From: Deltaproteobacteria bacterium
Lineage (GTDB): Bacteria; Myxococcota; Kuafuiibacteriia; Kuafuiibacteriales; Kuafuiibacteriaceae
Assembly: GCA_020632995.1 (NCBI GenBank)
Contig: JACKEN010000001.1
Coordinates: 310,001-374,000, forward strand
Direction of reading: 5' to 3'
Length of the DNA: 64,000 nucleotides
Shown: in pieces, positions 50,190 through 59,480 of the stretch
How positions within the stretch are numbered: position 1 is the stretch's first letter
Layout: each line of letters begins with the position of its first letter
Made by a program: the position numbers and the translations under genes
The notes under the pieces: model-generated
Seen by the model: only the letters and a program-made list of their open reading frames with translations
What the model was told of the DNA's origin: nothing
Database searches by the model: none

Positions 50190-52583
50190 GTGAAGCGGCG
50201 GCGGGTGCTACGGGCGCTTCTTGCGGCGGCAGCGGCGGCGCTGGTCGGGATCGCGGCGGTGCACGTCGCGGCCCGACTGGTGCCGCTCCCCGACGACTTC
50301 TTCACCCCCGGCTCCCAGGTGGTGGCGTTCGAGGACGGCTCCTTCGCCCACGTCTTCCTCTCACCCGATGACAAGTGGCGCATCCCGGTGCGCCTGGCCG
50401 AGGTGGATCCCGCCTACCTGCAAGCGCTCCTGCGCCTGGAGGACAAGCGCTTCTACCAGCACGGCGGAGTGGACGTGGCGGCGGTCCTGCGGGCCGCGAT
50501 CACCAACCTCAGCCGGGGCCGGGTGGTCTCCGGCGCCTCCACCTTGACCATGCAGCTGGTGCGGGTGCGGGAGGTGCGCCCGCGCTCGCTCGGCTCCAAG
50601 GTGGTGGAGGCGTTCCGGGCCCTGCAGCTGGAGGCCCGGATGTCCAAGGCGGAGATCCTGGCCGCCTACCTCGAGTACGTGCCCTACGGCCGCAACGTGG
50701 AGGGGTTGGAGGCGGCGGCCCTGAGCTACTTCGGGCACCGGGCCACCGCGTTGAGCGCGGAGGAGATCGCAACCCTGCTTGCGGTGCCCCAGAACCCCAA
50801 CGCGCGCTACCCCAAGGCGGCGAACAAGGCCCGGCTCACCGAGGCCCGGGACGACATCGCGGCCCGCCTCGTGGAGTGGGGCGCGCTCGACGGCGACGCG
50901 GCCCGTCTGGCCGAGGTGAGGGCGGCGCCGGTGCCGGTGCGCTTGCGCGCCTTCCCCCGCCTGCTCCCGCACGCCGCGTACTGGCTGGCCGCGCGCTACC
51001 CCGACCGGGCGCGCATCGAGACGACGCTCCAGCGCGGGGTGCAGAAGCAGGCGGAGGAGGCCCTGGCCCGCTCCACGTCGGACCTGCTCAACAAGGACAT
51101 CCACCACGGCGCGGTTGTGGTGGTGGAGCACGAGACGGCCAAGGTTCGGGCGCTGGTGGGGAGCTTCGACTTCTTCGCCGACGCCCCCGGGAGCCAGATC
51201 GCCGGCTTCGACGTGCCGCGCTCCCCCGGCTCGGCCCTCAAGCCCTTCATCTACGGCCTCGCCCTGGACGAGGGGCTGGTGCTCCCCGAGCACCTGGTGC
51301 TCGACGTCCCGGTCGCGTTCGGGACCTACGTGCCCAAGAACTACGACGGTCGCTTCAGCGGGCTGGTGCGGGCGGAGGAGGCCCTGTCGCGCTCGCTCAA
51401 CGTGCCCTTCGTGAACCTGTTGCACGAGGTGGGGGTGGATCGCTTCGTGGGGCACCTCGAGGCGTGGGGGGTGGGCAGCCTGAGCCAGCGCCCCGGCTAC
51501 TACGGCCTGTCGGCCGCGATCGGGGGCATGGAGCTCACCCCGCTCGAGCTGGCCGGCCTGTACACCATGCTCGCCCACGACGGCGTGTACCGGGACCTGC
51601 GCTGGCTGGAGGATGGCGCCCCTACCTCCGGCCCGGCGCCGTCGGCGCCGCGGGAGGTCCCCGGGGTCCGCGGGCTCTCGTCCGGCGCCGCCTTCCTCGT
51701 GCAACGCGCCTTGCGCATCAAGGACCGCCCGGACTTCCCCGCCCGCCGCCGCTTCACCGGGGTGCCGCCCCACATCCACTGGAAGACCGGCACCAGCTAC
51801 GGGCACCGCGACGCGTGGGCGGCCGGCTCGGGCGCGCGCCACACCGCGGTGGTGTGGCTGGGCAACTTCGATCAGAGTCCGAGCGCCCACCTGGTGGGGG
51901 CGGAGGCGGCGGGGCCGGTGCTCTTCGACGTCCTCGAGGGGCTCGAGGCGGGGGCGCCGCCGCCGGAGCCCGAGGCGCCGCCCAAGGATCTCACCCGGGT
52001 CGAGGTCTGCGCGTACTCCGGCCACCTGCCGGGGCCGGGCTGCCCGCACACTACGTGGGTCTGGGCGCGCCGCCAGGCGGTCCCCACCGCGCCGTGCCCG
52101 TACCACGTGGCCCTCGACGTGGACGATGCAACCGGGCTTGCGCTGACCCCGGAGTGCCGGGAGGGGCGCGCCCACCACGAGGAGCGCTTCCTGATCTGGC
52201 CGGCCCGGCTGCGGCGCTGGCTCGCCGCCTCCGCGCGGCACGCCCCGCAGCCCCCGGCCTTCCACCCGGACTGCCGAGGGAGCGTGAGCGACCGCCCGCC
52301 CCGCATCCTCTCGCCGGGGGCGGGCCAGCTGGCCCTCCTGATCCCGGGCGTGGCGGCGCGGGAACAGGAGATCCCCCTGGCCGCCGAGAGCGCGAGCGAC
52401 CAGCTGAGCTGGTTCGTCGACGGCCGCTTCCTGGGCACGGTGCGGGCGGACGAGCACCTGTGGTGGACCCCACAGCCGGGTCGGCACCTGGTGGTGGTCA
52501 CCGACGAGGCGGGTCGCTCCGCCGAGCAGGCGGTCTCGGTGCGGATGGGCGCCGGCGGTGACACGGGTGGTACGCCGCCGTAA
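50190..52583 (+). CDS. pbpC: Penicillin-binding protein 1C
   Basis: A 797-residue bifunctional peptidoglycan synthase from a GTG start with a nearby GAGG. An N-terminal membrane anchor (LLAAAAAALVGIAAVHVAA) precedes the glycosyltransferase domain with LEDKRFYQHGGVD (catalytic Glu84) and 'SGASTLTMQLVR'. The transpeptidase domain has SPGSALKPF (Ser348, Lys351), SRSLNVPFVNL (SxN-type motif) and KTGTSYGHRDAWAAG (KTG). The C-terminal 110 residues are the PBP1C-specific beta domain ('RILSPGAGQLALLIPG', 'LSWFVDGRFLG'). It forms a two-gene unit with the alpha-2-macroglobulin, thought to repair walls after damage to the outer membrane. Confidence 0.95.
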   Translation: MKRRRVLRALLAAAAAALVGIAAVHVAARLVPLPDDFFTPGSQVVAFEDGSFAHVFLSPDDKWRIPVRLAEVDPAYLQALLRLEDKRFYQHGGVDVAAVLRAAITNLSRGRVVSGASTLTMQLVRVREVRPRSLGSKVVEAFRALQLEARMSKAEILAAYLEYVPYGRNVEGLEAAALSYFGHRATALSAEEIATLLAVPQNPNARYPKAANKARLTEARDDIAARLVEWGALDGDAARLAEVRAAPVPVRLRAFPRLLPHAAYWLAARYPDRARIETTLQRGVQKQAEEALARSTSDLLNKDIHHGAVVVVEHETAKVRALVGSFDFFADAPGSQIAGFDVPRSPGSALKPFIYGLALDEGLVLPEHLVLDVPVAFGTYVPKNYDGRFSGLVRAEEALSRSLNVPFVNLLHEVGVDRFVGHLEAWGVGSLSQRPGYYGLSAAIGGMELTPLELAGLYTMLAHDGVYRDLRWLEDGAPTSGPAPSAPREVPGVRGLSSGAAFLVQRALRIKDRPDFPARRRFTGVPPHIHWKTGTSYGHRDAWAAGSGARHTAVVWLGNFDQSPSAHLVGAEAAGPVLFDVLEGLEAGAPPPEPEAPPKDLTRVEVCAYSGHLPGPGCPHTTWVWARRQAVPTAPCPYHVALDVDDATGLALTPECREGRAHHEERFLIWPARLRRWLAASARHAPQPPAFHPDCRGSVSDRPPRILSPGAGQLALLIPGVAAREQEIPLAAESASDQLSWFVDGRFLGTVRADEHLWWTPQPGRHLVVVTDEAGRSAEQAVSVRMGAGGDTGGTPP

Positions 52584-52655
52584 CCGCGACCCGCCAAGTC
52601 ATTCCAGACCGAACGGAACGCGCTTTGCAGCCGTCGCGCCCTCAGGGGGAACGAC

Positions 52656-54287
52656 ATGGCCATACCCCAGCGGTTGCGGGGGCAAGTGGTGGACGTGGTG
52701 GCCCGTCGCGTCTTCCCTGGAGAGATCGACATCCAAGACGGGCGCATCGTGGCGGTTCGGGAGGTCCCCGAGGCGCCGGGTCGCTATCTGATGCCCGGCT
52801 TCGTGGACGCCCACGTCCACATCGAGAGTTCGCTCCTGCCGCCCTCCGAGTTCGCGCGGCTGGCGGTGGTGCACGGCACCGTGGCCACGGTGAGCGACCC
52901 CCACGAGATCGCCAACGTCCTCGGCCTCGACGGGGTCCGCTACATGCTGGACGACGCGGCCTCGGTGCCGCTGAAGATCAGCTTCGGGGCGCCGAGCTGC
53001 GTGCCGGCGAGCGCGCTCGAGACGACCGGTGGGCGCCTGGGGCCCCAGGAGGTCGAGGCGCTCCTGGCGGATCCCCGCATCTCCCACCTTGGGGAGGTCA
53101 TGGACTTCCCCGCCGTCCTCGCCCAGGACCCGGGCGTCCACGCCAAGATCGCGGCGGCCAGGCGCGTCGGCAAGCCGGTGGACGGCCACGCGCCGGGCCT
53201 GGTGGGGGGCGCGCTCGCCAGCTACGTGGCGGCGGGCATCAGCACCGACCACGAGAGCACCACCCTCCGCGAGGCCCAGGCGAAGGTGAAGGCGGGGATG
53301 AAGGTGATGCTCCGGGAAGGCTCGGCCGCCCGCGCGTTCGACGCCCTGGCCCCGATGCTCGAGGCCTACCCCGACCAGGTCATGTTCTGCTGCGACGACC
53401 TGCACCCGAACGACGTGATGGAGGGCCACATCAACGCGATCGTGCGGCGCGCGGTGAAGGACGGCTACGATCTGTTCGCGGTGCTCCGCGCCGCCACGTT
53501 GAACCCGGTGCGGCACTACGGTCTCCCGGTCGGGCTTCTGCAGCCGGGGGATCCCGCGGACGTGCTCGAGGTGGACGATCTCACGGAGTTCTCGATCCGC
53601 CGGGTCTTCATCGACGGGTCGCTCGTCTACGATCACGGTCGGGTGACGTTCCCCCGGGTGCAGCAGCGCCCGATCAACAAGTTCGTGGGCGGCCCCCGCA
53701 GCCGGACCGACTTCATCATCTCGGCCGAGAGCCCCGAGGTGCGGGTGATCCAGGTCCACGACGGGGAGCTCGTGACCCACGAGGTGAAGCGCAAGGTCCA
53801 CCCGCAGGCGGGCGAGGTCCGGGCGGATCCGGTGCGCGACATCCTGAAGCTGGTGGTGGTGCCGCGCTACCACGACGGCCCGGCCGCGGTGGCCCTGGTC
53901 GAGGGCTTCGGCCTGCGGCGGGGCGCTCTCGCCTCGAGCGTGGCCCACGACGCCCACAACGTGGTGGCGGTCGGGGCGGACGAGGAGGCCCTGCAGGCGG
54001 CGGTGAACGCGGTCATCGAGGCCCGAGGCGGGCTCGCGGTGAGCGCGGACGGGATCACCGACCTCCTCCCGCTCCCGGTCGCCGGGCTCATGAGCGACCT
54101 CGAGGGGGCGGAGTGCGCGCTCCGCTACGCCTCGCTGGAGGCGCGGGCCCGGATCCTCGGGGCGCGGCTGAGAGCGCCGCTGATGGCCCTCAGCTTCCTC
54201 GCCCTGCCGGTGATCCCACACCTGAAGCTGTCGGATCAGGGGCTGGTGGCCACCGATCGGGGCCTGGTGCCCCTCTTCTTCTTGTAG
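52656..54287 (+). CDS. ade: Adenine deaminase
   Basis: A 543-residue amidohydrolase converting adenine to hypoxanthine for purine salvage. The metal-binding start 'MPGFVDAHVHIESSLLPPSEFARL' is diagnostic, with 'VSDPHEIANVLG', 'GHAPGLVGGALASYVAAGISTDHE' and 'FCCDDLHPNDVMEGHINAIVR'. The C-terminal domain has 'SSVAHDAHNVVAVG' and 'LPLPVAGLMSD'. Length is close to known Ade proteins. An AGGGGG ribosome-binding site lies before the ATG. It is convergent with the RlmM-like gene, four bases away. Confidence 0.95.
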   Translation: MAIPQRLRGQVVDVVARRVFPGEIDIQDGRIVAVREVPEAPGRYLMPGFVDAHVHIESSLLPPSEFARLAVVHGTVATVSDPHEIANVLGLDGVRYMLDDAASVPLKISFGAPSCVPASALETTGGRLGPQEVEALLADPRISHLGEVMDFPAVLAQDPGVHAKIAAARRVGKPVDGHAPGLVGGALASYVAAGISTDHESTTLREAQAKVKAGMKVMLREGSAARAFDALAPMLEAYPDQVMFCCDDLHPNDVMEGHINAIVRRAVKDGYDLFAVLRAATLNPVRHYGLPVGLLQPGDPADVLEVDDLTEFSIRRVFIDGSLVYDHGRVTFPRVQQRPINKFVGGPRSRTDFIISAESPEVRVIQVHDGELVTHEVKRKVHPQAGEVRADPVRDILKLVVVPRYHDGPAAVALVEGFGLRRGALASSVAHDAHNVVAVGADEEALQAAVNAVIEARGGLAVSADGITDLLPLPVAGLMSDLEGAECALRYASLEARARILGARLRAPLMALSFLALPVIPHLKLSDQGLVATDRGLVPLFFL

Positions 54288-54290
54288 GCC

Positions 54291-55532
54291 TCAGCGCGCG
54301 CGGCCGCCGCGGCCGCCCTTCCTCGGACCGCCGCGGGGGCTGGAGCGCCCACCCGAGCGCCCCCGGGGACCGTCGCCCCGGCCGGTGGCACGCCCGCCGC
54401 GGCCGCGGGGCTCCTTGCGGGGGCGGGGGGCCTTCTTGGGACCCTCGGCGGTCTGCTTCGCGCGCGAGCGGAACTCGAAGGGGGGCTTCGGCCCGAGCAC
54501 CGCGAGGCCGGGATCCAGCCACCCGAACACCGTCACCTCGTCCCGGTCGTGGAAGAGCTGCCGCGCTCTGAGGCCCCGCCACCCGCCGTCCTCGAGGATC
54601 CGGAGGACCTGCCTCAGGATGGCGGCCTTCTGGGTCATCGGCAGCTTGAAGTTGGCGATCAGCTGCCGGGCCCAGACCCGGTTGCCCCACTTGGCGAGGA
54701 GCTGGGCCACCTCGATGGGGCGCCAGGCCATGTCGCAGATCACCCAGTCCAGGGTCTCGGCCGGCACGTACTCGAACGCGCTCTGCTGGGCGTGGACGAA
54801 GCGCTTCTTGGGCAGCTCGACCTTCATCTTCGCCGGATCCACCGCGATGACGGTGGCCCCGCGGCCGACCGCGACCTGGGTCCAGCCCCCGGGGGCGGCG
54901 CCGAGGTCGGCGCAGAGGTCACCCTTGTCGGGACCGAGGCCGATCCACCCGATCGCCTCCTCGAGCTTCAGGCCAGATCGGGAGACGGCGTCGGCGGGGC
55001 GCTTGAGCTTGGTCTTGCCCCCCGCGACCCGGCTCTGGACCTGCGTACCCGCGGTGAGCCCGATCCAGGCCTTGTCGGGGGTGCCCACCCACACCTGGAG
55101 GAGCCGATCCGCCTCCGCGTCGCCGACCCGGCGGGCCTGGACCGAGGCGGGCAGGGCGTCGGCCAGCTGGGCCTCGAGCGCCTCCTCGATCGCGGCCGCC
55201 ACCTTGCGCCGGGGATCCAGCGGATCGTTGCCGTCGGGGGCGACCACCTGGAGCGCCCAGGTCCAGGTGCCCTCGCGGGCCCGCTTGGGCTCGTGGTCGG
55301 CGAGGGCGCTCGCGAGCGCCTTCATGAGGCGGGGGGGATCCGTCGGCGCGGTGCCCGCCACCTTCATCGCCTGGCGGGCGAACGCGAGCTCGGCGAGGTG
55401 CCCGTCGTGCCGCTTGGGGCGCGCCTCGGCGCTCACCAGGCCCTCCGCCGCCTGGCGGGGCTTGAAGGACGAGCCGAGCTCGTCGATGAGGTCGCGCTCG
55501 CTGTTGGCGCGGGTGAGAAAGGCCCAGCTCAT
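54291..55532 (-). CDS. rlmM: RlmM-like 23S rRNA 2'-O-methyltransferase with RG-rich tail
   Basis: A 413-residue Rossmann-fold methyltransferase. An N-terminal THUMP-like part ('MSWAFLTRANSERDLIDEL', 'WTWALQVVAPDGND') precedes the catalytic core: 'SRSGLKLEEAIGWIGL', the SAM motif 'DLCADLGAAPGGWTQVAV', 'DWVICDMAWRPIEVA' and 'ANFKLPMTQKAAIL', giving the K-D-K-E-type tetrad of 2'-O-ribose methyltransferases. This order is that of RlmM, which modifies C2498 of 23S rRNA in E. coli. The last 60 residues are an Arg/Gly/Pro-rich tail (GRGGRATGRGDGPRGRSGGR) not found in E. coli RlmM and likely RNA-binding. The start is the ATG giving MSWAFLTR. Divergent from nuoM. Confidence 0.82.
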   Translation of the reverse strand: MSWAFLTRANSERDLIDELGSSFKPRQAAEGLVSAEARPKRHDGHLAELAFARQAMKVAGTAPTDPPRLMKALASALADHEPKRAREGTWTWALQVVAPDGNDPLDPRRKVAAAIEEALEAQLADALPASVQARRVGDAEADRLLQVWVGTPDKAWIGLTAGTQVQSRVAGGKTKLKRPADAVSRSGLKLEEAIGWIGLGPDKGDLCADLGAAPGGWTQVAVGRGATVIAVDPAKMKVELPKKRFVHAQQSAFEYVPAETLDWVICDMAWRPIEVAQLLAKWGNRVWARQLIANFKLPMTQKAAILRQVLRILEDGGWRGLRARQLFHDRDEVTVFGWLDPGLAVLGPKPPFEFRSRAKQTAEGPKKAPRPRKEPRGRGGRATGRGDGPRGRSGGRSSPRGGPRKGGRGGRAR

Positions 55533-55654
55533 CGTCCGTCCCGGGGAGCCCCGGGTTGTGGGCCGCCCCGCATTGGGAGTCAACCGCCCACCACCGACGC
55601 TCCGGGATGGTCCAGCGTTGACGGACCCCTCCGACCGTAGTACCCGCGGGCGCG

Positions 55655-57349
55655 ATGATGGAGTCCGCGGATCTATTGACCGCGGTCGTCTTTCTGCCTG
55701 CGGTGGGTGCGCTCCTCCTGGCCCTTTTCCCGGCCGGAGACCAAGCCAACCTGAAGGCGACGACCCTCGGTGTCACGACGGTCACCTTCTTGGTGTCCGT
55801 GCTGCTGTGGACCGGCTTCCAGTACGGGACGCCGGGCTACCAGTTCACCGCCGATGTACCCTGGATCCGCGAGTTCGGGATCGGGTACCGCATCGGCATC
55901 GATGGGATCTCGCTGGTCCTCATCGTCCTCACCACCTTCTTGATGCCGCTGACCGTCCTCGGGGCGTGGCGGGCGGTCGAGAAGCGGGTGAAGGAGTTCT
56001 GCATCGCGATGCTCGTGCTCGAGAGCGGAATGCTCGGGGCCTTCGCGGCGCTGGACCTGTTCCTCTTCTACGTCTTCTGGGAGGCGATGCTCATCCCGAT
56101 GTACTTCCTCATCGGGATCTGGGGCGGCCAGCGGCGGGTCTACGCCGCGGTGAAGTTCTTCATCTTCACCATGGCCGGATCGCTCCTGATGCTCATCGCG
56201 ATCCTGATCGTGGCCCACGGCGCCGGGCACAACGGCGGCTGGTCCTTCGCCCTGAGCGACGGCATCGCGCGGGTGGGCTCGAGCACCATGGGCTTCACGC
56301 TCGGGCAGCAGCGCTGGCTCTTCGCCGCCTTCGCGCTCGCCTTCGCGATCAAGGTGCCGATGTTCCCGGTGCACACCTGGTTGCCCGACGCCCACGTCGA
56401 GGCGCCCACCGCGGGCTCGGTGATCCTGGCCGGCGTGCTCCTGAAGCTCGGCGTCTACGGCTTCATCCGCTTCGCGTTCCCGCTCTTCCCCGCCGCGGCG
56501 ATGGAGGCCCTGCCGGTCCTCGGCTGGCTGGCGGTCATCGGCATCATCTACGGGGCCCTCGTGGCCTGGGTGCAGCCGGACATGAAGAAGCTGGTGGCGT
56601 ACTCCTCGGTGAGCCACCTCGGCTTCTGCATGCTGGGGCTCGCGGCCTTCACCTCCGAGGGGATCAACGGCGCCGTCTTCGTGATGATCGCCCACGGCGT
56701 CTCCACCGGCGCGCTCTTCCTCCTGGTCGGCGTGCTCTACGAGCGGCGCCACACCCGCGTGCTCGCCGACTACGGCGGCATCGCGCGCAAGGTGCCCATC
56801 TTCGCCTTCTTCCTCGTGATGACCGCGATGGCCTCTGCAGGCCTGCCTGCGCTCTCCGGGTTCCCGGGTGAGTTCCTCGTGCTCCTCGGCACCTTCACCG
56901 CGGGCTCGTCCCAGATGGTCTGGGCGATCCTCGCCGCGACCGGGGTGATCCTCGCCGCGGTCTACCTGCTCTGGATGGTCCAGAAGGTGCTCTTCGGGCC
57001 GCTCCAGAACCCGGCCAACGAGAGCCTGAAGGACATGAACCTGCGCGAGATCCTGGTGCTGGCTCCGCTTATGGTGCTGGCGGTGTACCTGGGCCTGCGG
57101 CCTCAGGTGATCCTCCGGCCGGTGCAGCCTGCGGTCGAGAAGCTGGTGCAGGACGTGAGCCGGGGCGCGGGCAAGCGCTACTCGGTCGATCCCGGCGCGC
57201 TCCGGCACGCCGAGGCCACCCCGCCGCCCTCGGACGTCGGCACCCCCACCGCGGGGCTGCCCGATCGCCGCTTCCGCCTCGCGGCGCCGGCGCCCGGCCT
57301 CAAGGGCAACCTGGCGCTCCCCCTCAAGCCCCACGCGGAGGGTCGTTAG
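55655..57349 (+). CDS. nuoM: NADH-quinone oxidoreductase subunit M
   Basis: A 564-residue antiporter-like membrane subunit of complex I with about 14 helices. Conserved elements are 'GIGYRIGIDGISLVLIVLTTFLMP', 'FYVFWEAMLIPMYFLIGIWGGQRR' (key Glu), 'AFAIKVPMFPVHTWLPDAHVEAPTAGSV' (key Lys and family signature) and 'KKLVAYSSVSHLGFCMLG'. It couples quinone reduction to proton pumping. The C-terminus has an extra soluble tail of about 60 residues (RHAEATPPPSDVGTPTAGLP). nuoN follows two bases later. Two adjacent ATGs (55655, 55658) are both possible starts. Confidence 0.96.
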   Translation: MMESADLLTAVVFLPAVGALLLALFPAGDQANLKATTLGVTTVTFLVSVLLWTGFQYGTPGYQFTADVPWIREFGIGYRIGIDGISLVLIVLTTFLMPLTVLGAWRAVEKRVKEFCIAMLVLESGMLGAFAALDLFLFYVFWEAMLIPMYFLIGIWGGQRRVYAAVKFFIFTMAGSLLMLIAILIVAHGAGHNGGWSFALSDGIARVGSSTMGFTLGQQRWLFAAFALAFAIKVPMFPVHTWLPDAHVEAPTAGSVILAGVLLKLGVYGFIRFAFPLFPAAAMEALPVLGWLAVIGIIYGALVAWVQPDMKKLVAYSSVSHLGFCMLGLAAFTSEGINGAVFVMIAHGVSTGALFLLVGVLYERRHTRVLADYGGIARKVPIFAFFLVMTAMASAGLPALSGFPGEFLVLLGTFTAGSSQMVWAILAATGVILAAVYLLWMVQKVLFGPLQNPANESLKDMNLREILVLAPLMVLAVYLGLRPQVILRPVQPAVEKLVQDVSRGAGKRYSVDPGALRHAEATPPPSDVGTPTAGLPDRRFRLAAPAPGLKGNLALPLKPHAEGR

Positions 57350-57351
57350 CC

Positions 57352-58857
57352 ATGAGCATCACCCTCGCCGATCTCGCCCAGCTCCTCCCGGTCTGGATCC
57401 TCGTGGCCACCGGGCTGCTGCTCCTCATGTACGAGGTGTTCGCCAACCAGGCGGACCGCAGCCACTACGCGAACATCTCGGTGGTGGGCTTCGTCCTCGC
57501 GCTGTGGGCCACCTACAGCAGCCTGGGGTCGGGCACCGCCTACCTGTTCGGCCAGGGGGCCACCGCGCCCCTGATCCTCGACGGCTTCGCTCGAGCCGGG
57601 AGCCTGCTCCTGCTCTCCGGCGGGCTGATCGCCACCCTCCTGTCCCCCGCCTACGCGAAGAACGCGGGGCACGACACGGGCGAGTACTACGCCCTGATCG
57701 TGTTCGCGGTGGTCGGCATGATGGTCATGGTCATGGCCGGTGACCTGATGACCTTCTTCCTCGGGCTCGAGACCATGTCGATCGCGGTCTACGCCCTCAC
57801 CGGGCTGCGGGCCGGCGACGCCCGCTCCATCGAGGCGGCGCTCAAGTACTTCCTCATGGGCGCCTTCGCGACCGGCTTCCTGCTCTTCGGGATCGCCATG
57901 GTCTACGGCGCCACCGGGAGCGTGGCCCTCGTCGACCTCGCCCGGTTCCTGAGCGCCTCGGACAGCGCGCTGAGCGCGAACCCGATCCTCCTCCTCGGCG
58001 TGGTGCTGATCCTGATCGGCTTCGCCTTCAAGGTGGCGGCGGTGCCGTTCCACATGTGGGCCCCCGACGTGTACGAGGGCGCGCCCACCCCGGTGGCCGG
58101 CTTCATGGCGGTCGGGGTGAAGGCGGCGGCGTTCCTGGCGCTGTTGCGGCTGGTGATGGTGGCCCTCGGCTCGGTCGAGGCCGCGCCGTGGCTCCCGATG
58201 CTGCGCTGGGTCTCGATCCTGACCATCCTGGGCGGGAACCTGATGGCCCTGAGCCAGAGCAACGTGAAGCGGATGCTCGCCTACTCCTCGGTGTCCCACG
58301 CGGGCTACGCGATGATCGGGATCGTGGCCGCGGCCAAGGGCGAGACCACCGCCGGCAACGCGGTGCTCTTCTACCTGACCGGCTACACCTTCATGACCCT
58401 GGGCGCCTTCGGGGTCCTCGCCTTCCTCGAGCGCAAGGAGGGCGGTCCGGAGTCCGAGCGCTTCGGCGCCTACGCCGGGGTCGGCTTCAAGCACCCCGCG
58501 ATGGGCGCGGCGATGGTGCTCTTCATGATCGCGCTCGCGGGGATGCCCCCCACCGGCGGGTTCTTCGGGAAGCTCTACCTCTTCTCGGCCGCGATCCGGG
58601 CGAACGAGCTCCCGCTGGCCCTGGTGGGCATCGCCGGGTCGCTCGTGAGCGTCTACTACTACCTGCGGGTCCTGGTGCACTTCTACATGCGGGAGGTGCC
58701 GGAGCCCGGCCCGACCCCGACCGCGACCCGCTCCACCCAGCTGTCGCTGGGGGTGGCGCTGTCGGCCGCGCTCATCCTGATCCTGGGCGTCTTCCCGTCC
58801 CAGTGGGTCCAGGTCAGCGCCAAGGCGGTGGCCTCCATCGCCGCAGCCACCTTCTGA
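57352..58857 (+). CDS. nuoN: NADH-quinone oxidoreductase subunit N
   Basis: A 501-residue antiporter-like subunit of complex I, with about 14 transmembrane helices. Family segments are 'MVMAGDLMTFFLGLETMSIAVYALTGLRAG' (key Glu), 'SIEAALKYFLMGAFATGFLLFG', 'GFAFKVAAVPFHMWAPDVYEGAPTPVAGFMAV' (key Lys), 'NVKRMLAYSSVSHAGYAMIG' and 'MPPTGGFFGKLYLF'. It starts two bases after the nuoM stop and would be co-translated. The other membrane subunits nuoJ, nuoK and nuoL are not in the window. Confidence 0.96.
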   Translation: MSITLADLAQLLPVWILVATGLLLLMYEVFANQADRSHYANISVVGFVLALWATYSSLGSGTAYLFGQGATAPLILDGFARAGSLLLLSGGLIATLLSPAYAKNAGHDTGEYYALIVFAVVGMMVMVMAGDLMTFFLGLETMSIAVYALTGLRAGDARSIEAALKYFLMGAFATGFLLFGIAMVYGATGSVALVDLARFLSASDSALSANPILLLGVVLILIGFAFKVAAVPFHMWAPDVYEGAPTPVAGFMAVGVKAAAFLALLRLVMVALGSVEAAPWLPMLRWVSILTILGGNLMALSQSNVKRMLAYSSVSHAGYAMIGIVAAAKGETTAGNAVLFYLTGYTFMTLGAFGVLAFLERKEGGPESERFGAYAGVGFKHPAMGAAMVLFMIALAGMPPTGGFFGKLYLFSAAIRANELPLALVGIAGSLVSVYYYLRVLVHFYMREVPEPGPTPTATRSTQLSLGVALSAALILILGVFPSQWVQVSAKAVASIAAATF

Positions 58858-58972
58858 GCCGCTCGCGGCCCCCCGCCTTAGGGATTTCGATCCCGCTACC
58901 TCTCTGGAATCACAGCGAATTCCTCGTTCCCGGAGGGGCCTCGAAAAGACGCGTTTCGCCGTCGATTCTCTA

Positions 58973-59001
58973 TTGACACCCCCACCCGACTTCTGATTAA
59001 T
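58973..59001 (+). promoter_or_regulatory. Sigma-70-type promoter of the str operon
   Basis: A perfect -35 TTGACA (58973-58978), a 17-base spacer and an ATTAAT -10 (58996-59001). It lies in the only long non-coding gap before rpsL and reads toward the ribosomal genes. The AT-rich -10 stands out in this GC-rich DNA. Transcription would begin near 59008. Confidence 0.75.
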
Positions 59002-59480
59002 GCGCCACCTCACCACGGGGTGTGGCACGGGCGCACAGGCCCGGCGCAGAACGCGGTGAAGATCTACGGCGCGTCGAAGGCGCGTCGAGAGGAGGTGTCA
59101 GAGAATCGAGGCACGAGCACGGTAAGCGAGATATCGACCCGCACAGGATTCGATGGAGCGCCAAAGCTCCCCTGTACGAAGCGGGTAGTGATCGAGCGAG
59201 TCGCGAGCTTCGATGAAGAGACCGGCAGCCAACTCCAGCGGGGTGCAAAGCGTGCGCGCAGTTATACCCCCGGAGTTAGAAAACGCAGCCACGGCCACCT
59301 CGGCAGGATGGTAATGCGTGAAGGCTTCGACAGCGCCCCTGGGCGCGCGTCCAAGTAGCCGCCTCTTGTTCTTCTGACCCTCATTTTGAAGTTCTCTTTA
59401 TGCCGTCCGTGCACGTTGCTCGGCCGGCGGGAAGTGAATCGGTTCGGGGTGATGACCCGACCCGGTTCGGAGTTGAGCGG
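59002..59480 (+). other. Long 5' leader of the rpsL-rpsG-fusA-tuf operon
   Basis: About 470 bases lie between the promoter and the rpsL start. They contain no convincing gene; a possible short frame at 59020-59358 has no family resemblance. Features are an imperfect tandem repeat of GGCGCGTCGA (59068-59077 and 59079-59088) and an unusually even base composition. A leader of this length could carry regulatory RNA structure for ribosomal-protein feedback or a leader peptide; no known element was recognised. The 115 bases before the promoter (58858-58972) hold no gene. Confidence 0.45.

Noticed and set aside
59020..59358. A 112-codon frame in the str-operon leader
   Set aside because: No ribosome-binding site or family resemblance, and it lacks the strong GC3 bias of real genes here.
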